The notes beneath the pieces were generated by a model. It saw only the letters and a list, made by a program, of their open reading frames with translations. It was not told the DNA's origin and made no database searches. Positions 44,437 through 53,805 of a stretch of DNA of 64,000 nucleotides are shown piece by piece; within the stretch, counting starts at the first letter, position 1; each line of letters starts with the position of its first letter. Source of the DNA: Nitrobium sp046350935 (GTDB lineage Bacteria; Nitrospirota; Thermodesulfovibrionia; Thermodesulfovibrionales; Dissulfurispiraceae); NCBI GenBank assembly GCA_046350935.1, contig JAXLZK010000005.1, forward strand, positions 1-64,000, written 5' to 3'. The translations under genes were made by a program, and so were the position numbers.

Positions 44437-45330
44437 ATGAAAGGCATTTTCAGACTCCAGGACATCCCCAAGCTCGCTTTCCTCTACTCTGCACGGTTTA
44501 CCATCCCCTATCTGCCCCCCGCGACGAAGCATGTGCTGGCGGAGACCCTCGCCTCTTTCACTTCCGGAGGGGAAAGGGCCGAGGTGATGGGGGAGGAGCT
44601 GCGGTCCCTCTTCGGCAAGGAGGCCCTTTCCGGGGAGGCCGTAGCGGAGATCATCCGCGAGACCGTCAGCAATTTCCGCAAAGACCTCTTCGAGATATGG
44701 TCCTTCAAGCGGCTTACTTCCCGTACGATAGACGACCTCTGCTCCCCGGAGGGGCTCGACCACCTTGAAAAGGCGCGTGCGAAGGGCAGGGGCGTCCTCA
44801 TCGCCCTCTGCCATTTCGGCTCCTACAAGATGGTGCTCCCCTGTCTCGGGCACCGGGGGTATCCCATAACGCAGATCGCCGCCAATCCCCTCGAATTCAC
44901 CGGAGATTCCGTCTCCTTCATGAAGAACAAGGTGATGGAGATAGAGTACAAGGCCGAGCAGAGCCTTCCCGCCGGCTTCATTTACATCGGCAGCTCCGTC
45001 CGGGAGATCTTCAGGGTGCTCGAGAGGAACGAAATTCTCGTCATGTCCCTGGACGGGGTCGTGGACCCGAAGAGGATCACCCTCCCCTTCCTGAAGAGGA
45101 AGATACGGCTTTCCCCCTCCATCGCGAAGATCGCCCGGAAATACGGCACTCCCGTCCTGCCTGTCTTTACGGTCAGGGACCGGGACGACAGACACCGCGT
45201 CATCATCCACGACGAGCTGAAGGCGGAGTGGGACGGAGAGGACGGCGACCGGCAGCTCCTGGCGCAGTTCTGCCGGCTCATGGAGAGGTACGTCGCCGCG
45301 CACCCCAGCCACTACGCATGGTTCCTATAA
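44437..45330 (+). CDS. LpxL/HtrB-like acyltransferase with altered active site
   Basis: A 297-residue protein of the lysophospholipid/lipid A acyltransferase family. Recognisable parts: VLIALCHFGSYKM, TQIAANPLEF, the basic RKIRLSPSIAKIARKYGTPVLPVF and GVVDPKRITLPFLKR. The catalytic His is H124-like in CHFGSYK, but the acidic residue expected five positions after it (H-x4-D/E) is Lys. Either the fold uses another acid or it acts otherwise. It starts 21 bases after the Wzz-like gene. It could acylate a lipid carrier or glycan. Confidence 0.78.
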   Translation: MKGIFRLQDIPKLAFLYSARFTIPYLPPATKHVLAETLASFTSGGERAEVMGEELRSLFGKEALSGEAVAEIIRETVSNFRKDLFEIWSFKRLTSRTIDDLCSPEGLDHLEKARAKGRGVLIALCHFGSYKMVLPCLGHRGYPITQIAANPLEFTGDSVSFMKNKVMEIEYKAEQSLPAGFIYIGSSVREIFRVLERNEILVMSLDGVVDPKRITLPFLKRKIRLSPSIAKIARKYGTPVLPVFTVRDRDDRHRVIIHDELKAEWDGEDGDRQLLAQFCRLMERYVAAHPSHYAWFL

Positions 45331-45507
45331 GAACAGGACCGAGCCCCGCCCATCGGACCGATCATCACCTCTTGACACCCGTTTTCTTCTTACAATAAGG
45401 CGCTGCTGAACGGTCCGGGGCGAAGGGGGTCCTTCCGTATCTCCCGTCGTATGCTCCCGCGTAACCGGCTGCCGGACCCGTCGGACCCATTTGAATTGAA
45501 CAGGGGA

Positions 45508-46969
45508 ATGGACATGATAGACCGCCGCTCATTTTACGCCTGCTCGCTTCTTCGGCCCTTCTGCTCGGGCCGGGGTACAAAGCGGCAGCGCCGCGGCCTC
45601 GTCGGGAGAAGGAGCGCCGGTGCCTTAAAAAGGCCGCCCCTCCGAAGGGCTCCTCCAACGCCGGCTTTCTCAAGAACAAGGTCAAAAATCCCAACATCAT
45701 CGTAATCGTCATCGACACTCTCGGGCTGACCACCTCCCGGTCCACGGCTATGAGCGGAGCACCAGTCCCTTTCTTCGAGCTTCGCCGATACCGCGGTCGT
45801 CTTTTCGAATGCAATCGCCCCTGCTCCGTGGACCCTCCCTGCCTTCACCTCACTGCTGCTCGGGCAGTATGCCTTCAACCACGACCAGAACCTGCCCCGG
45901 CACCCAGCCCAAGGCGACGCTCCTTACCACGGCGCTCGGGGAATCAGGATACCGGACGGTCTCGATCCAGACGAACAAGTACGTGCAGCGGCTCGACAAG
46001 AAGTTCGACGAGGCATACCACTTCTTGATCCGAAGATCGATGACGACTCCACAGTGATCAATTTCGACCAGACGGAGGACGGCCTGGACAAAAAGGCCGT
46101 GGATAAGGCGATCGAATGGCTCGACGACAGCGCGAACCGGAGCAGAAATTCCTCATGACCCTCGGCCTGATCAGCCCCACTGGCAATACAAGGCGGACAA
46201 CGGCTTCCTCGACGAATTTCTCTGGGACGACCTGTATACCTCCTGCAGCAAGGTGGACGTGGATATCGTGAACGGGAAGACCCGCGGGATCACGTACGAC
46301 GATCTGTCCGACTACGCCAAGCTGCTCCTCGGCTCTCCTCCCGCCGGCGCCGGCTACTACAAGGACTCGCGGCTGTACACGGCCGCCTATGACGCCGAGA
46401 TCAAATATGCCGACTGGCAGGTGGGCAGGCTGCTGGCGGCCTTGAAGGAGTACGACCTTTTCGACAATTCCCTCGTTGTCGTCCTCTCCGACCACGGGGA
46501 GGACATGACGGACCACAAGCCCTACTTCGCCCATGCGGAAAACCTCTACCAGTCGCTGCTGCACGTGCCCCTGATGATAAAGTTCCCGAAGCAGACCTCT
46601 CGCGTCAACGTGGAGGACCATGTGAGGACCATCGACCTGTTTCCAACCCTCTTCGATTACGTAGGGTTGAAGACCGGAAGCAGCACCGACGGCAAGAGCC
46701 TGATCCCCGCGCTGAGCGGCCAGGAGGTCGATTACGAGGAAAGGCCCGTGATCTCCTACGTGGAATACGAAGGACAAGGGAAGTCCGTTTCCCTGATCAA
46801 GGACGGCTACAAGTTCCTCATGATCATCCGGGACGACAAGAAGTATTACAAGCTGTTCAATCTCGAAAGCGACCCCGGTGAGACGAACAATATCGCCAAG
46901 CAAAAGGACAGCTATTCGCGTATCCAATCCTTCAAGGAGTACCTGTCAAACTACTATTCTTTCGAGTAG
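45508..46969 (+). pseudogene. Sulfatase-like AlkP-superfamily protein, frameshifted in its first half
   Basis: The C-terminal 238 residues (from 46253) form an intact sulfatase-like region: VVLSDHGEDMTDHKPYFAH, an HVPLMIKFP strand, and a C-terminal YKLFNLESDPGETNN. Between 45508 and about 46200 the same protein continues but jumps frame several times; fragments in turn read LRLLASSALLLGPGYK (signal-like), NPNIIVIVIDTL, HGYERSTSP, FADTAVVFSNAIAPAPWTLPAF and NFDQTEDGLDKKAVDKAIEW. No FGly C-x-P-x-R signature is visible; APWTLP sits there. It is either a recent pseudogene or locally poor sequence, like 13150-14297. Confidence 0.72.
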
Positions 46970-47033
46970 GGCGAGCAGGAGGGCCTGCACACTCCTCACG
47001 TCCGCCCGGCCCGGAGCGCCGCACCGCTCCATT

Positions 47034-47077
47034 CTGGTATACTATCTGCGTACAACTGGTATACTGTCTGCGTACAA
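47034..47077 (+). repeat. Tandem 22-base repeat with two TATACT boxes
   Basis: Two head-to-tail units (47034-47055 and 47056-47077) of the form CTGGTATACT-N6-GCGTACAA, differing by one base. They lie 35 bases upstream of radical SAM gene 2. Each carries a TATACT -10-like box and a GTATAC palindrome, so it may be a doubled promoter or operator. Confidence 0.65.
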
Positions 47078-47111
47078 GTACAAAAGAAACCGCCCATTCA
47101 GGAGTTGAAAG

Positions 47112-48563
47112 TTGAGAACGGTATCGTTTACCCCCGAAGTCATCCCCGGAATTACGCTGGTGTCGCCCTACGAAGACATCACCGCATACGGAGTGAGGCT
47201 GTTGTCCGCCATCCTGCGAAAGGAGGGATTCTCCACCAGGATCGTCTTTGCCCCCACCATCCTGCACGACACGTCCGAGGAGTCCCTGGATGCCCTTGCT
47301 GAGGAGATACGGAAGGTCTCCCTGCGCTCCTCCCTGCTGGGATTCTCCTTCTTTACCTGCCACTTCCCGTTCGTCTCCCGCCTGAGCAAGAAGATGCGGG
47401 AGAAGGTGAAAACCCCCATCATATGGGGAGGGAAGCATATCACCCCCCTACCCCAGGACGCGGTGGGATACGCAGACCTCGTCTGCATCGGGGAGGCCGA
47501 GACCTCCCTGAAGAACCTCCTCCGGGCCATGGAGCGCGGCGATGACTACCGTTCCCTCGAGGGGATATGGACCGTGGGGGACGGGGACCCCGCACAGAAG
47601 GCGCTCCCCCCCGTGGAGGAGCACCTCGACGGGCTCCCGTTTCCCGATTACTCCCAGAAGGGCCACTATCTCTGGGACGGCAGCCGGATGGTGACCATGG
47701 ACGACAAGACCCTCCAGGAGCACATCTGGAAATCGCCGAACGGCAGGACCGTCTACAATACCATGGCGTCGAGGGGGTGCCTGTACAGCTGCACCTACTG
47801 CTCCACCTTCAAAGACCTCTACAAGGGCCAGAAATATCTCAGGATGCGCAGCATCGGGAACGTGGTGGAAGAGATCAGCAGGATGAAGGAGCGTTTTCCC
47901 TTTATCGGCGAGGTGCACCTTTCGGACGACAACTTTTTCGCCATGAGAGAAGGGGAGATCGAGCAGTTTGCACTGCTTTACAAGAAGAGAGTGGGCCTGC
48001 CCCTGCGGTGCCTCGGACATCCCCAGGACGTGACGCGGAAAAAGGTCGAGGTCATGATCGATGCCGGGATGAGCGAATTCCAGATAGGGATCCAGACAGG
48101 GTGCAAGAACACCCAGAAGCTGTACCGGCGCGGCCCCTCGGCCGACAAGGTGCTCGAGACGGTGAAGCTCCTCAGCTCCTTCAAGGGCAGGCTGAAGCCC
48201 TTCTACGATTTCATCATCGACAACCCCTACGAGAGCAAGGAGGACGTTCTGGAGACGCTGCGGATGATCAACCGCTTCCCCCATCCCTACCACCTCAATG
48301 TGTTCTCCCTTATCTTCCTCCCCGGTACGGAGCTGCACCGGAAGGCGATGCAGGACGGGATGATCTTCGATATGACCCGGATTTTCGAGTTCAGGAGGGA
48401 GAGCTACCTGAACATCGTTTTCCACATTTTCAACCTGGGGCTTCCCCGGTGGATCACCGGGCTCCTCATCTCGAAGCCCGTGGTGGCGCTGCTCGACAAC
48501 AGGCCGGCGGTCTCCGCGATCTACGCGCTGCGAAAAATGGTGAAAAGGATCCTGAAGGCCTGA
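47112..48563 (+). CDS. B12-binding radical SAM protein 2
   Basis: A 483-residue radical SAM enzyme with cluster ligands C223, C227 and C230 in SRGCLYSCTYC and an N-terminal B12-binding-like domain (IPGITLVSPYEDITAYGVRLL ... TPIIWGGKHITPLP). GEAETSLKN is the usual motif of the B12 domain. The TTG start at 47112 follows AGGAGTTGAAAG; no ATG is nearby. The preceding tandem repeat may carry its promoter. The mid-part reads IGIQTGCKNTQKLYRRG, typical of the family's SAM-binding strand. Unknown substrate; different in sequence from its two relatives. Confidence 0.85.
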   Translation: MRTVSFTPEVIPGITLVSPYEDITAYGVRLLSAILRKEGFSTRIVFAPTILHDTSEESLDALAEEIRKVSLRSSLLGFSFFTCHFPFVSRLSKKMREKVKTPIIWGGKHITPLPQDAVGYADLVCIGEAETSLKNLLRAMERGDDYRSLEGIWTVGDGDPAQKALPPVEEHLDGLPFPDYSQKGHYLWDGSRMVTMDDKTLQEHIWKSPNGRTVYNTMASRGCLYSCTYCSTFKDLYKGQKYLRMRSIGNVVEEISRMKERFPFIGEVHLSDDNFFAMREGEIEQFALLYKKRVGLPLRCLGHPQDVTRKKVEVMIDAGMSEFQIGIQTGCKNTQKLYRRGPSADKVLETVKLLSSFKGRLKPFYDFIIDNPYESKEDVLETLRMINRFPHPYHLNVFSLIFLPGTELHRKAMQDGMIFDMTRIFEFRRESYLNIVFHIFNLGLPRWITGLLISKPVVALLDNRPAVSAIYALRKMVKRILKA

Positions 48564-48637
48564 ACGGCCCCGAAACGAAAACAGTTTGCATACACACCCT
48601 TGATCACGTCATCCAGCTGTCGGCGGATTAAAAAGAG

Positions 48638-49663
48638 ATGGACCCGATCCTTCTGATCAAGACGCACGCCCTGGGAGATGTCCTGCTCACCACCCCTGCC
48701 GTCCGGGCGCTCCGCAAGAGATTCCCGGAGGCGAAAATCTGCTACCTTACCTCCCGGTGGGCGGCGGGCGCCCTGGAGGGCAACCCGCACCTCGACGAGC
48801 TCTTCATCGTGGAGGACGACTCCCTCTTCGGCGGGAAGTATTACCGGCTCGCTCCGCTTCTCCTCAGCCTGAGAAAGCGCCGGTTCGGGACCGTCATCGC
48901 CTTCAGCGCATCGCGGTTCGTCCATCTCCTGGCATGGCTCATCGGCGCCCCGGTCCGCGCCGGCTTCGCCCCCGGCCTCCTTCTGACCCACGGCGTGGAG
49001 GCCGGGGTCCTCCAGCGCTCCTATGCTCCCGCGGCCTACAACACGCTCCTCCATGCCCTCTCGGTCCCCGACGACGGGGTGCTCCTCGATTTCCGCACCC
49101 GGGAGCCGCTCCTCCCGCCGGAGCTCCGGAGGTTCCTGGAGAGATACCGGGGCAGGACGATCGGCCTCTTCTGCGGAGGGGGAAAGAACCCGCGGGACTC
49201 CGTTTCCGCAAAGCAGTGGGGAAAGGGAAAATTCCTGGAGCTTGCGGGAAGGCTCCGGGCGGAGGGGTACGGTTTTCTTCTGTTCGGCTCGCGCCACGAC
49301 GCCTCGCTGAACAGGGAGATAGCGGAGAGCCTGGGAGAGAGCGTTTTCGACGGCAGCGGGCAGTTTGCCTTCGCGGAGGCGGGCCACCTCATGAAGCGCT
49401 GCAGGCTTTTCGTCACCAACGATTCCGCGCCCTTTCACCTGGCGTACGCGGTGGGCGTGCCCACGGTCTGCATCTTCGGCCCGAGCAGCGCGGCGCTCCT
49501 GGCCCCGGAGCTCCCTTTCTGCACCGCCGTGCAGAGCAGCGCGGAATGCAGCCCGTGCTACGGAAACGCCCTGTTTCACGGTTGCGGCAGGCCCGTCTGC
49601 ATGGAGACAATCACGGTGGATATGGTATATAATGAGTGCTCTAAACTCCTTGCCGCCGCATAG
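48638..49663 (+). CDS. GT9-family heptosyltransferase-like glycosyltransferase
   Basis: A 341-residue GT-B protein of family GT9 (ADP-heptose transferases and relatives). Evidence: LLIKTHALGDVLLTTPAVRAL at the start with the conserved GD-VLLTTP, TSRWAAG, the central GLFCGGGKNPRDSVSAKQW, and ITNDSAPFHLAYAVGVPTVCIFGPS-type nucleotide-sugar motif (here FVTNDSAPFHLAYAVGVP). It transfers a heptose or other hexose onto LPS core or glycan. It lies 74 bases after radical SAM gene 2. Confidence 0.9.
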   Translation: MDPILLIKTHALGDVLLTTPAVRALRKRFPEAKICYLTSRWAAGALEGNPHLDELFIVEDDSLFGGKYYRLAPLLLSLRKRRFGTVIAFSASRFVHLLAWLIGAPVRAGFAPGLLLTHGVEAGVLQRSYAPAAYNTLLHALSVPDDGVLLDFRTREPLLPPELRRFLERYRGRTIGLFCGGGKNPRDSVSAKQWGKGKFLELAGRLRAEGYGFLLFGSRHDASLNREIAESLGESVFDGSGQFAFAEAGHLMKRCRLFVTNDSAPFHLAYAVGVPTVCIFGPSSAALLAPELPFCTAVQSSAECSPCYGNALFHGCGRPVCMETITVDMVYNECSKLLAAA

Positions 49664-49767
49664 CGTTTGCGGTGCGGTCGACGCGTGGAGACAGGATTCC
49701 CCTTTCCGGGGGCACCCGGAAAGAGGGGGAAACAATACTATAATGCAGCAATCAGGAAAGAAGATCC

Positions 49768-51234
49768 ATGAAAATAGCTTTTCTTAATCCGCCGTTTCTG
49801 AAGAATTTTTCACGCCCGCAGCGAAGTCCGGCAGTGACCAAAAGCGGCACCCTCTACTATCCGCTCTGGCTTGCGTACGCTGCAGCCCTCGCGGAGAAGG
49901 AGGGGCATGCCGTCGATCTCATCGACGCTCCCGCGGACGGGTTCGAGCTCGGATATGTCCTGCAGAGACTCCGGGAATTCGGGCCCGGGCTGGTCGTGGT
50001 GGACACCAGCACGCCCAGCATCTATAACGATGTGGAGGTCTGCGGAAAGATCAAGGAGGTCCTGCCCGGAAGCTTCGTCCTCCTCGTCGGGACCCATGTG
50101 TCGGCCCTGCCTGAGGAGTCCCTCCTGCTCGGCAGCGCGGTGGACGCGGTTGCCGCAGGGGAATACGACTACACGGTCCTTGAGGTTGCGGAAGCGGTCG
50201 AAAAGGGGAAAGAACTGCGGGAAGTCAGGGGCGTCTGCTACCGCTCTCCGGAAGGCGCCGTATGCACCGGGCGCCGCCCCCTCATCGAGGACCTGGACGC
50301 GCTCCCCTTCGTCAGCAGGACCTATAAGAGGTTTCTGCATATCGGGAACTACTTCAACCCCAACGCCCTCTTTCCCATGGTGACGATCACCACCAGCAGG
50401 GGATGCCCGTTCCAATGCATCTTCTGCGTCTACCCCCAGACCATGATGGGGCACCGGCTGCGGCTGCGGAGCGTGCGGAACGTGGTGGACGAAATCGAGT
50501 ATATCGTGCAATCCTTTCCGGGGGTGCAGTCCGTTTTCTTCGAGGACGATACCTTCACCGCCCTGAAGAGCCGGTGCGTCGAGATCTCTCAGGAGATCCT
50601 GAAGAGGGGCATCAGGATAGCGTGGACCGCCAACGCGCGGGCCGACCTCGACTACGAGACCATGCGGATCATGAAGGCCTCGGGCTGCCGCTGCGTCTGC
50701 GTCGGCTTCGAGAGCGGAAGCCAGATGCTGCTCAATACGATAAAGAAGAAGATGGACACCGGGAAGATGCTGCGCTTCATGGAGGACGCCCGGAGGGCAG
50801 GCATTCTCGTCCACGGCTGTTTCATGGTGGGCCACCCCGGGGAGACGCAGGAGACCATGCAGCAGACCCTCGACCTCGCGAAAAGGCTCAGCCCCGATAC
50901 GGCGCAGTTCTATCCCATCATGATCTATCCGGGCACCGAGGCCTATGCCTGGTACAAGGAAAAAGGGCTGATCGCCACCGACGACTTCTCGAAATGGCTC
51001 ACCCCCAGCGGTCTGCACAACACCGTGATCCGGACGGAAAAGCTCTCCGCCGCGGACCTGGTGCGCTTCTGCGACCATGCCCGGCGGGAGTTCTACCTGA
51101 GGCCGCGGTACCTGCTCTACAAGGCGAAGCAGACGCTGCTGAACCCAGGAGAGATGAGGCGGAACCTCAAATCCGCACGCACCTTTATCAAGTACCTGGT
51201 CAGGGGCTCCGATGTCGCAAAGAGCCTTCCGTAG
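49768..51234 (+). CDS. B12-binding radical SAM protein 3
   Basis: A 488-residue enzyme with ligands C213, C217 and C220 in SRGCPFQCIFC, an N-terminal B12-type domain (MKIAFLNPPF ... VVDTSTPSIYNDVEV ... VGTHVSALPEES) and an iterative barrel ending in SAM-binding VGFESGSQMLLNT. GCFMVGHPGETQET is a family hallmark. It is the third such protein of the locus. A TATAAT 24 bases before the ATG and a hairpin (49699-49728) suggest its own promoter. Its end overlaps the next gene by 23 bases. Confidence 0.87.
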   Translation: MKIAFLNPPFLKNFSRPQRSPAVTKSGTLYYPLWLAYAAALAEKEGHAVDLIDAPADGFELGYVLQRLREFGPGLVVVDTSTPSIYNDVEVCGKIKEVLPGSFVLLVGTHVSALPEESLLLGSAVDAVAAGEYDYTVLEVAEAVEKGKELREVRGVCYRSPEGAVCTGRRPLIEDLDALPFVSRTYKRFLHIGNYFNPNALFPMVTITTSRGCPFQCIFCVYPQTMMGHRLRLRSVRNVVDEIEYIVQSFPGVQSVFFEDDTFTALKSRCVEISQEILKRGIRIAWTANARADLDYETMRIMKASGCRCVCVGFESGSQMLLNTIKKKMDTGKMLRFMEDARRAGILVHGCFMVGHPGETQETMQQTLDLAKRLSPDTAQFYPIMIYPGTEAYAWYKEKGLIATDDFSKWLTPSGLHNTVIRTEKLSAADLVRFCDHARREFYLRPRYLLYKAKQTLLNPGEMRRNLKSARTFIKYLVRGSDVAKSLP

Positions 51235-52267
51235 CGGAGTCGTCCTCCTGCTCCTCCTCTGCTGCCTCTGCATCGTCGCGGGATGCGGCGGAGAGGGAGC
51301 GGCCGGAGGTGTTGACGGAGCGACGATCACCTTCAAGAAGACAGCCGACATTACGGAGAAATGGGTCACCGCCGCCAACGGGAACAACATTTATGTGCGC
51401 TTAGCGTATCCTTCTTCCTCTTCCGGCACCTCCAAATATCCCGCGGTCGTCATCGTCCCGGGAGGATTGTCCGGCGGCACCACTTTTCTCGATGACGGAC
51501 TGTCCGATCTCGCAGAACGCGGATACATTGTTGTTACGTTCAATCCCCAGGGGCGGGGGAGCGGCGAGGAAGGCGATCTGACAAGCGAAGGCGAGGAGGA
51601 CTTTGACGGGTATGTGCATCAGGACGATCTCAAAAGCGTCATAGAGGACGTGATGCAGGACCCCAACGTCGATGCCGGCAGCATCGGTGTTGTGAGCTAC
51701 TCCTACGGCATCACCCTGGCGGCAGGCTGTCTGGCGCGGCATCCCGAGCTGAACGTCAAGTTTCTGATCGATTACGAGGGCTCCTCCGAGAGCTACACGT
51801 CGATGGGTGACCCCTGGCTGCTCGATACGGTCGAGACCAATGACAAAACAAAACGCCTCTACGAATTGTTTGGCCATCTGAGCACCGAGATGGATCCCTC
51901 TCCCGCCAATGTCCGGTGGTGGGCGGAGAGGCAGGCCCTGGCCTACATCGGCTCGGTGAAGACGGCGTACCTGAGGATCCAGTCCCAATGGGACCACATG
52001 CAGCCCCCCAGCGTGGACTATCGGGATGGTTTCGACCACCCGCCCCAATGGTACCGCAACAAGCATGCTATCGATATGATTAACGCCGCAACAAACGGGA
52101 AAGCGACATGGACGCGGGTAAACGAGGAGTGGATTGGGAATGCGGCGAACGCCGTTTACCGTAATGAGAACCCGCCTCGCTACTACGTCGATTCGCTGGA
52201 TGTGAATTCGGATATATTCAAGGATATTCTCAAAAACCTCATCGAAGAGCTGTTCGCGCTGCCATGA
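51212..52267 (+). CDS. Alpha/beta-hydrolase lipoprotein
   Basis: A 351-residue exported enzyme with a lipoprotein signal (LLLLLCCLCIVAGC, Cys at 25). The alpha/beta-hydrolase core has an oxyanion-loop GGLSGGT, the nucleophile elbow SYSYG with S164 and, later, a DHMQPP histidine-aspartate region. The acidic EGDLTSEGEEDFDGY insert is notable. It resembles S9/dienelactone-hydrolase-like esterases. It probably removes or transfers ester groups (such as acetyl) on the exported glycan, an inference from context. Overlaps both neighbours. Confidence 0.8.
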   Translation: MSQRAFRSGVVLLLLLCCLCIVAGCGGEGAAGGVDGATITFKKTADITEKWVTAANGNNIYVRLAYPSSSSGTSKYPAVVIVPGGLSGGTTFLDDGLSDLAERGYIVVTFNPQGRGSGEEGDLTSEGEEDFDGYVHQDDLKSVIEDVMQDPNVDAGSIGVVSYSYGITLAAGCLARHPELNVKFLIDYEGSSESYTSMGDPWLLDTVETNDKTKRLYELFGHLSTEMDPSPANVRWWAERQALAYIGSVKTAYLRIQSQWDHMQPPSVDYRDGFDHPPQWYRNKHAIDMINAATNGKATWTRVNEEWIGNAANAVYRNENPPRYYVDSLDVNSDIFKDILKNLIEELFALP

Positions 52268-53247
52268 TACGGTATTCGATCGTCGTCCCGGCCTACAACG
52301 CTGCCGCCACCCTCGACGCCTGCCTGCAGGCGCTTCTGGATCAGACGACGGAAAGAGAAGCCTTCGAGATTATTGTCGTCGACGACGGCTCCACCGACCT
52401 GACCGGGGAGGTGGCGCGAAAGTACCCGGTGCGCTTCGTGCAGCAGGAGAACAGGGGCCCGGCTGCGGCCCGCAACCACGGGGCCCGGGAGGCGAAGGGC
52501 GGCATCCTCCTCTTCACCGATTCCGACTGCGTGCCCTCCCCCGACTGGATCCGGGAGATGACAAAGCCCTTTGCAGGAGGCCCTGCCGTGGCTGCGGTGA
52601 AAGGGGCTTACCGGACCTCCCAGCGCTCCCTGGTGGCGCGGTTCGCCCAGGCGGAGTTCGAGGAGCGCTTCGCGATGCTGAAAGAGGCCGACTCCATCGA
52701 CATGGTGGACACCTACTCAGCCGCCTTCCGGCGCGAAATCTTCTGGGGACAGGGGGGCTTCGACGAGTCCTTTCCCGTGGCGAACAACGAGGACACGGAC
52801 CTCTCCTACAAGCTTTCCGCAGCCGGCCACAGAATGGTGTTCAACCCCGCCGCCGTCGTATCCCACCTGCGCCACCCCGACTCGGTCCGGCGGTATATGA
52901 AGCAGAAATTCGGACGAGGGTACTGGAGAATGATCGTCTACGAGAAGTTTCCTGAGAAGATGGTGAAGGACACCTATACTCCCCAGAGCCTGAAGTTCCA
53001 GGTGCTCTTTCTCTTCGCCGCGCTTTTTTTTGGCGTCCTTGTCCCCTTGTTCAGAGCAAGCGGCTGGCCCGCCGCCTTCTTCTCCCTCGCCTTTTTCGGC
53101 GCAACACTTCCCTTCTCGCTCTTCGCCCTTCGCCGGGACGCCGCAGTGGGCATACTCGCCCCCCTCTTCCTCGCTATGAGGGCCCTCGCCATCGGAAGCG
53201 GGGTCCTGTATTTCCTCGGCAGGAAGTATCTGCGCCGCTCCTGCTGA
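52264..53247 (+). CDS. GT2 glycosyltransferase with C-terminal membrane helices
   Basis: A 327-residue family 2 (GT-A) transferase: MIRYSIVVPAYNAAATLDAC, EIIVVDDGSTD, the DxD in FTDSDCVP, and GGFDESFPVANNEDTDLS as acceptor-site motif. Three hydrophobic segments at the C-terminus (VLFLFAALFFGVLVPLF, FFSLAFFGATLPFSLFAL, FLAMRALAIGSGVLYFL) anchor it to the inner membrane. It starts at an ATGA overlap with the hydrolase gene and closes the glycan locus. Confidence 0.9.
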   Translation: MIRYSIVVPAYNAAATLDACLQALLDQTTEREAFEIIVVDDGSTDLTGEVARKYPVRFVQQENRGPAAARNHGAREAKGGILLFTDSDCVPSPDWIREMTKPFAGGPAVAAVKGAYRTSQRSLVARFAQAEFEERFAMLKEADSIDMVDTYSAAFRREIFWGQGGFDESFPVANNEDTDLSYKLSAAGHRMVFNPAAVVSHLRHPDSVRRYMKQKFGRGYWRMIVYEKFPEKMVKDTYTPQSLKFQVLFLFAALFFGVLVPLFRASGWPAAFFSLAFFGATLPFSLFALRRDAAVGILAPLFLAMRALAIGSGVLYFLGRKYLRRSC

Positions 53248-53363
53248 TCCGCTCACCGAAAAGGCTGTACTGCTTATCCTCATTCATCGCTTTCGAAAGG
53301 AAGGAACTCCCTGGGTGCCGTGGCTGGGTGCGCCGGGAGACTGCGTGCGGAGAAAAGAGAGAG

Positions 53364-53696
53364 CTACCCCCGCGGCCAGTACATGATGACGAGCACCCCG
53401 GCAAGCGAGATAAAGCCGCCGATCAGGTCGAATCTGTCCGGGGGGGTCTTGTCGACCTGCCAGCCCCATAGAAGGGAGAGGACGATAAAGACGCCTCCAT
53501 AGGCCGCATAGACCCGCCCGAAATGCGCGGGCTGGAGCGTCGGTATCACTCCGTAAAGCACCAGCACGACCGCACCCGCCAGGGCATACCGGACGCTCTT
53601 TCCCTCTCTGAGCCAGAGCCATACCAGGTATCCTCCGCCTATTTCGCAGAGCCCCGCCAGGAGGAAATAAAAAAAAGATTTCGCTATCTCGATCAT
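53364..53696 (-). CDS. YnfA-family membrane protein
   Basis: A 110-residue protein of the UPF0060/YnfA family, four transmembrane helices. Hallmarks include LAGLCEIGGGYLVWLWLREGKS, ALAGAVVLVLYGVIPT, GRVYAAYGGVFI and DLIGGFISLAGVLVIMY. It resembles small multidrug resistance proteins, but its function is not settled. It is convergent with the glycosyltransferase gene. Confidence 0.9.
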   Translation of the reverse strand: MIEIAKSFFYFLLAGLCEIGGGYLVWLWLREGKSVRYALAGAVVLVLYGVIPTLQPAHFGRVYAAYGGVFIVLSLLWGWQVDKTPPDRFDLIGGFISLAGVLVIMYWPRG

Positions 53697-53805
53697 GGCT
53701 CAGTCATGGCCACCTTTCTTGCAAGAGTGGAGAGCGAAAAAACGCCGAAAAAAAAAGGGGCGAAAGCTCACCCCTCCCGTGAAATGCGGCAATGAATCCC
53801 GCTTC

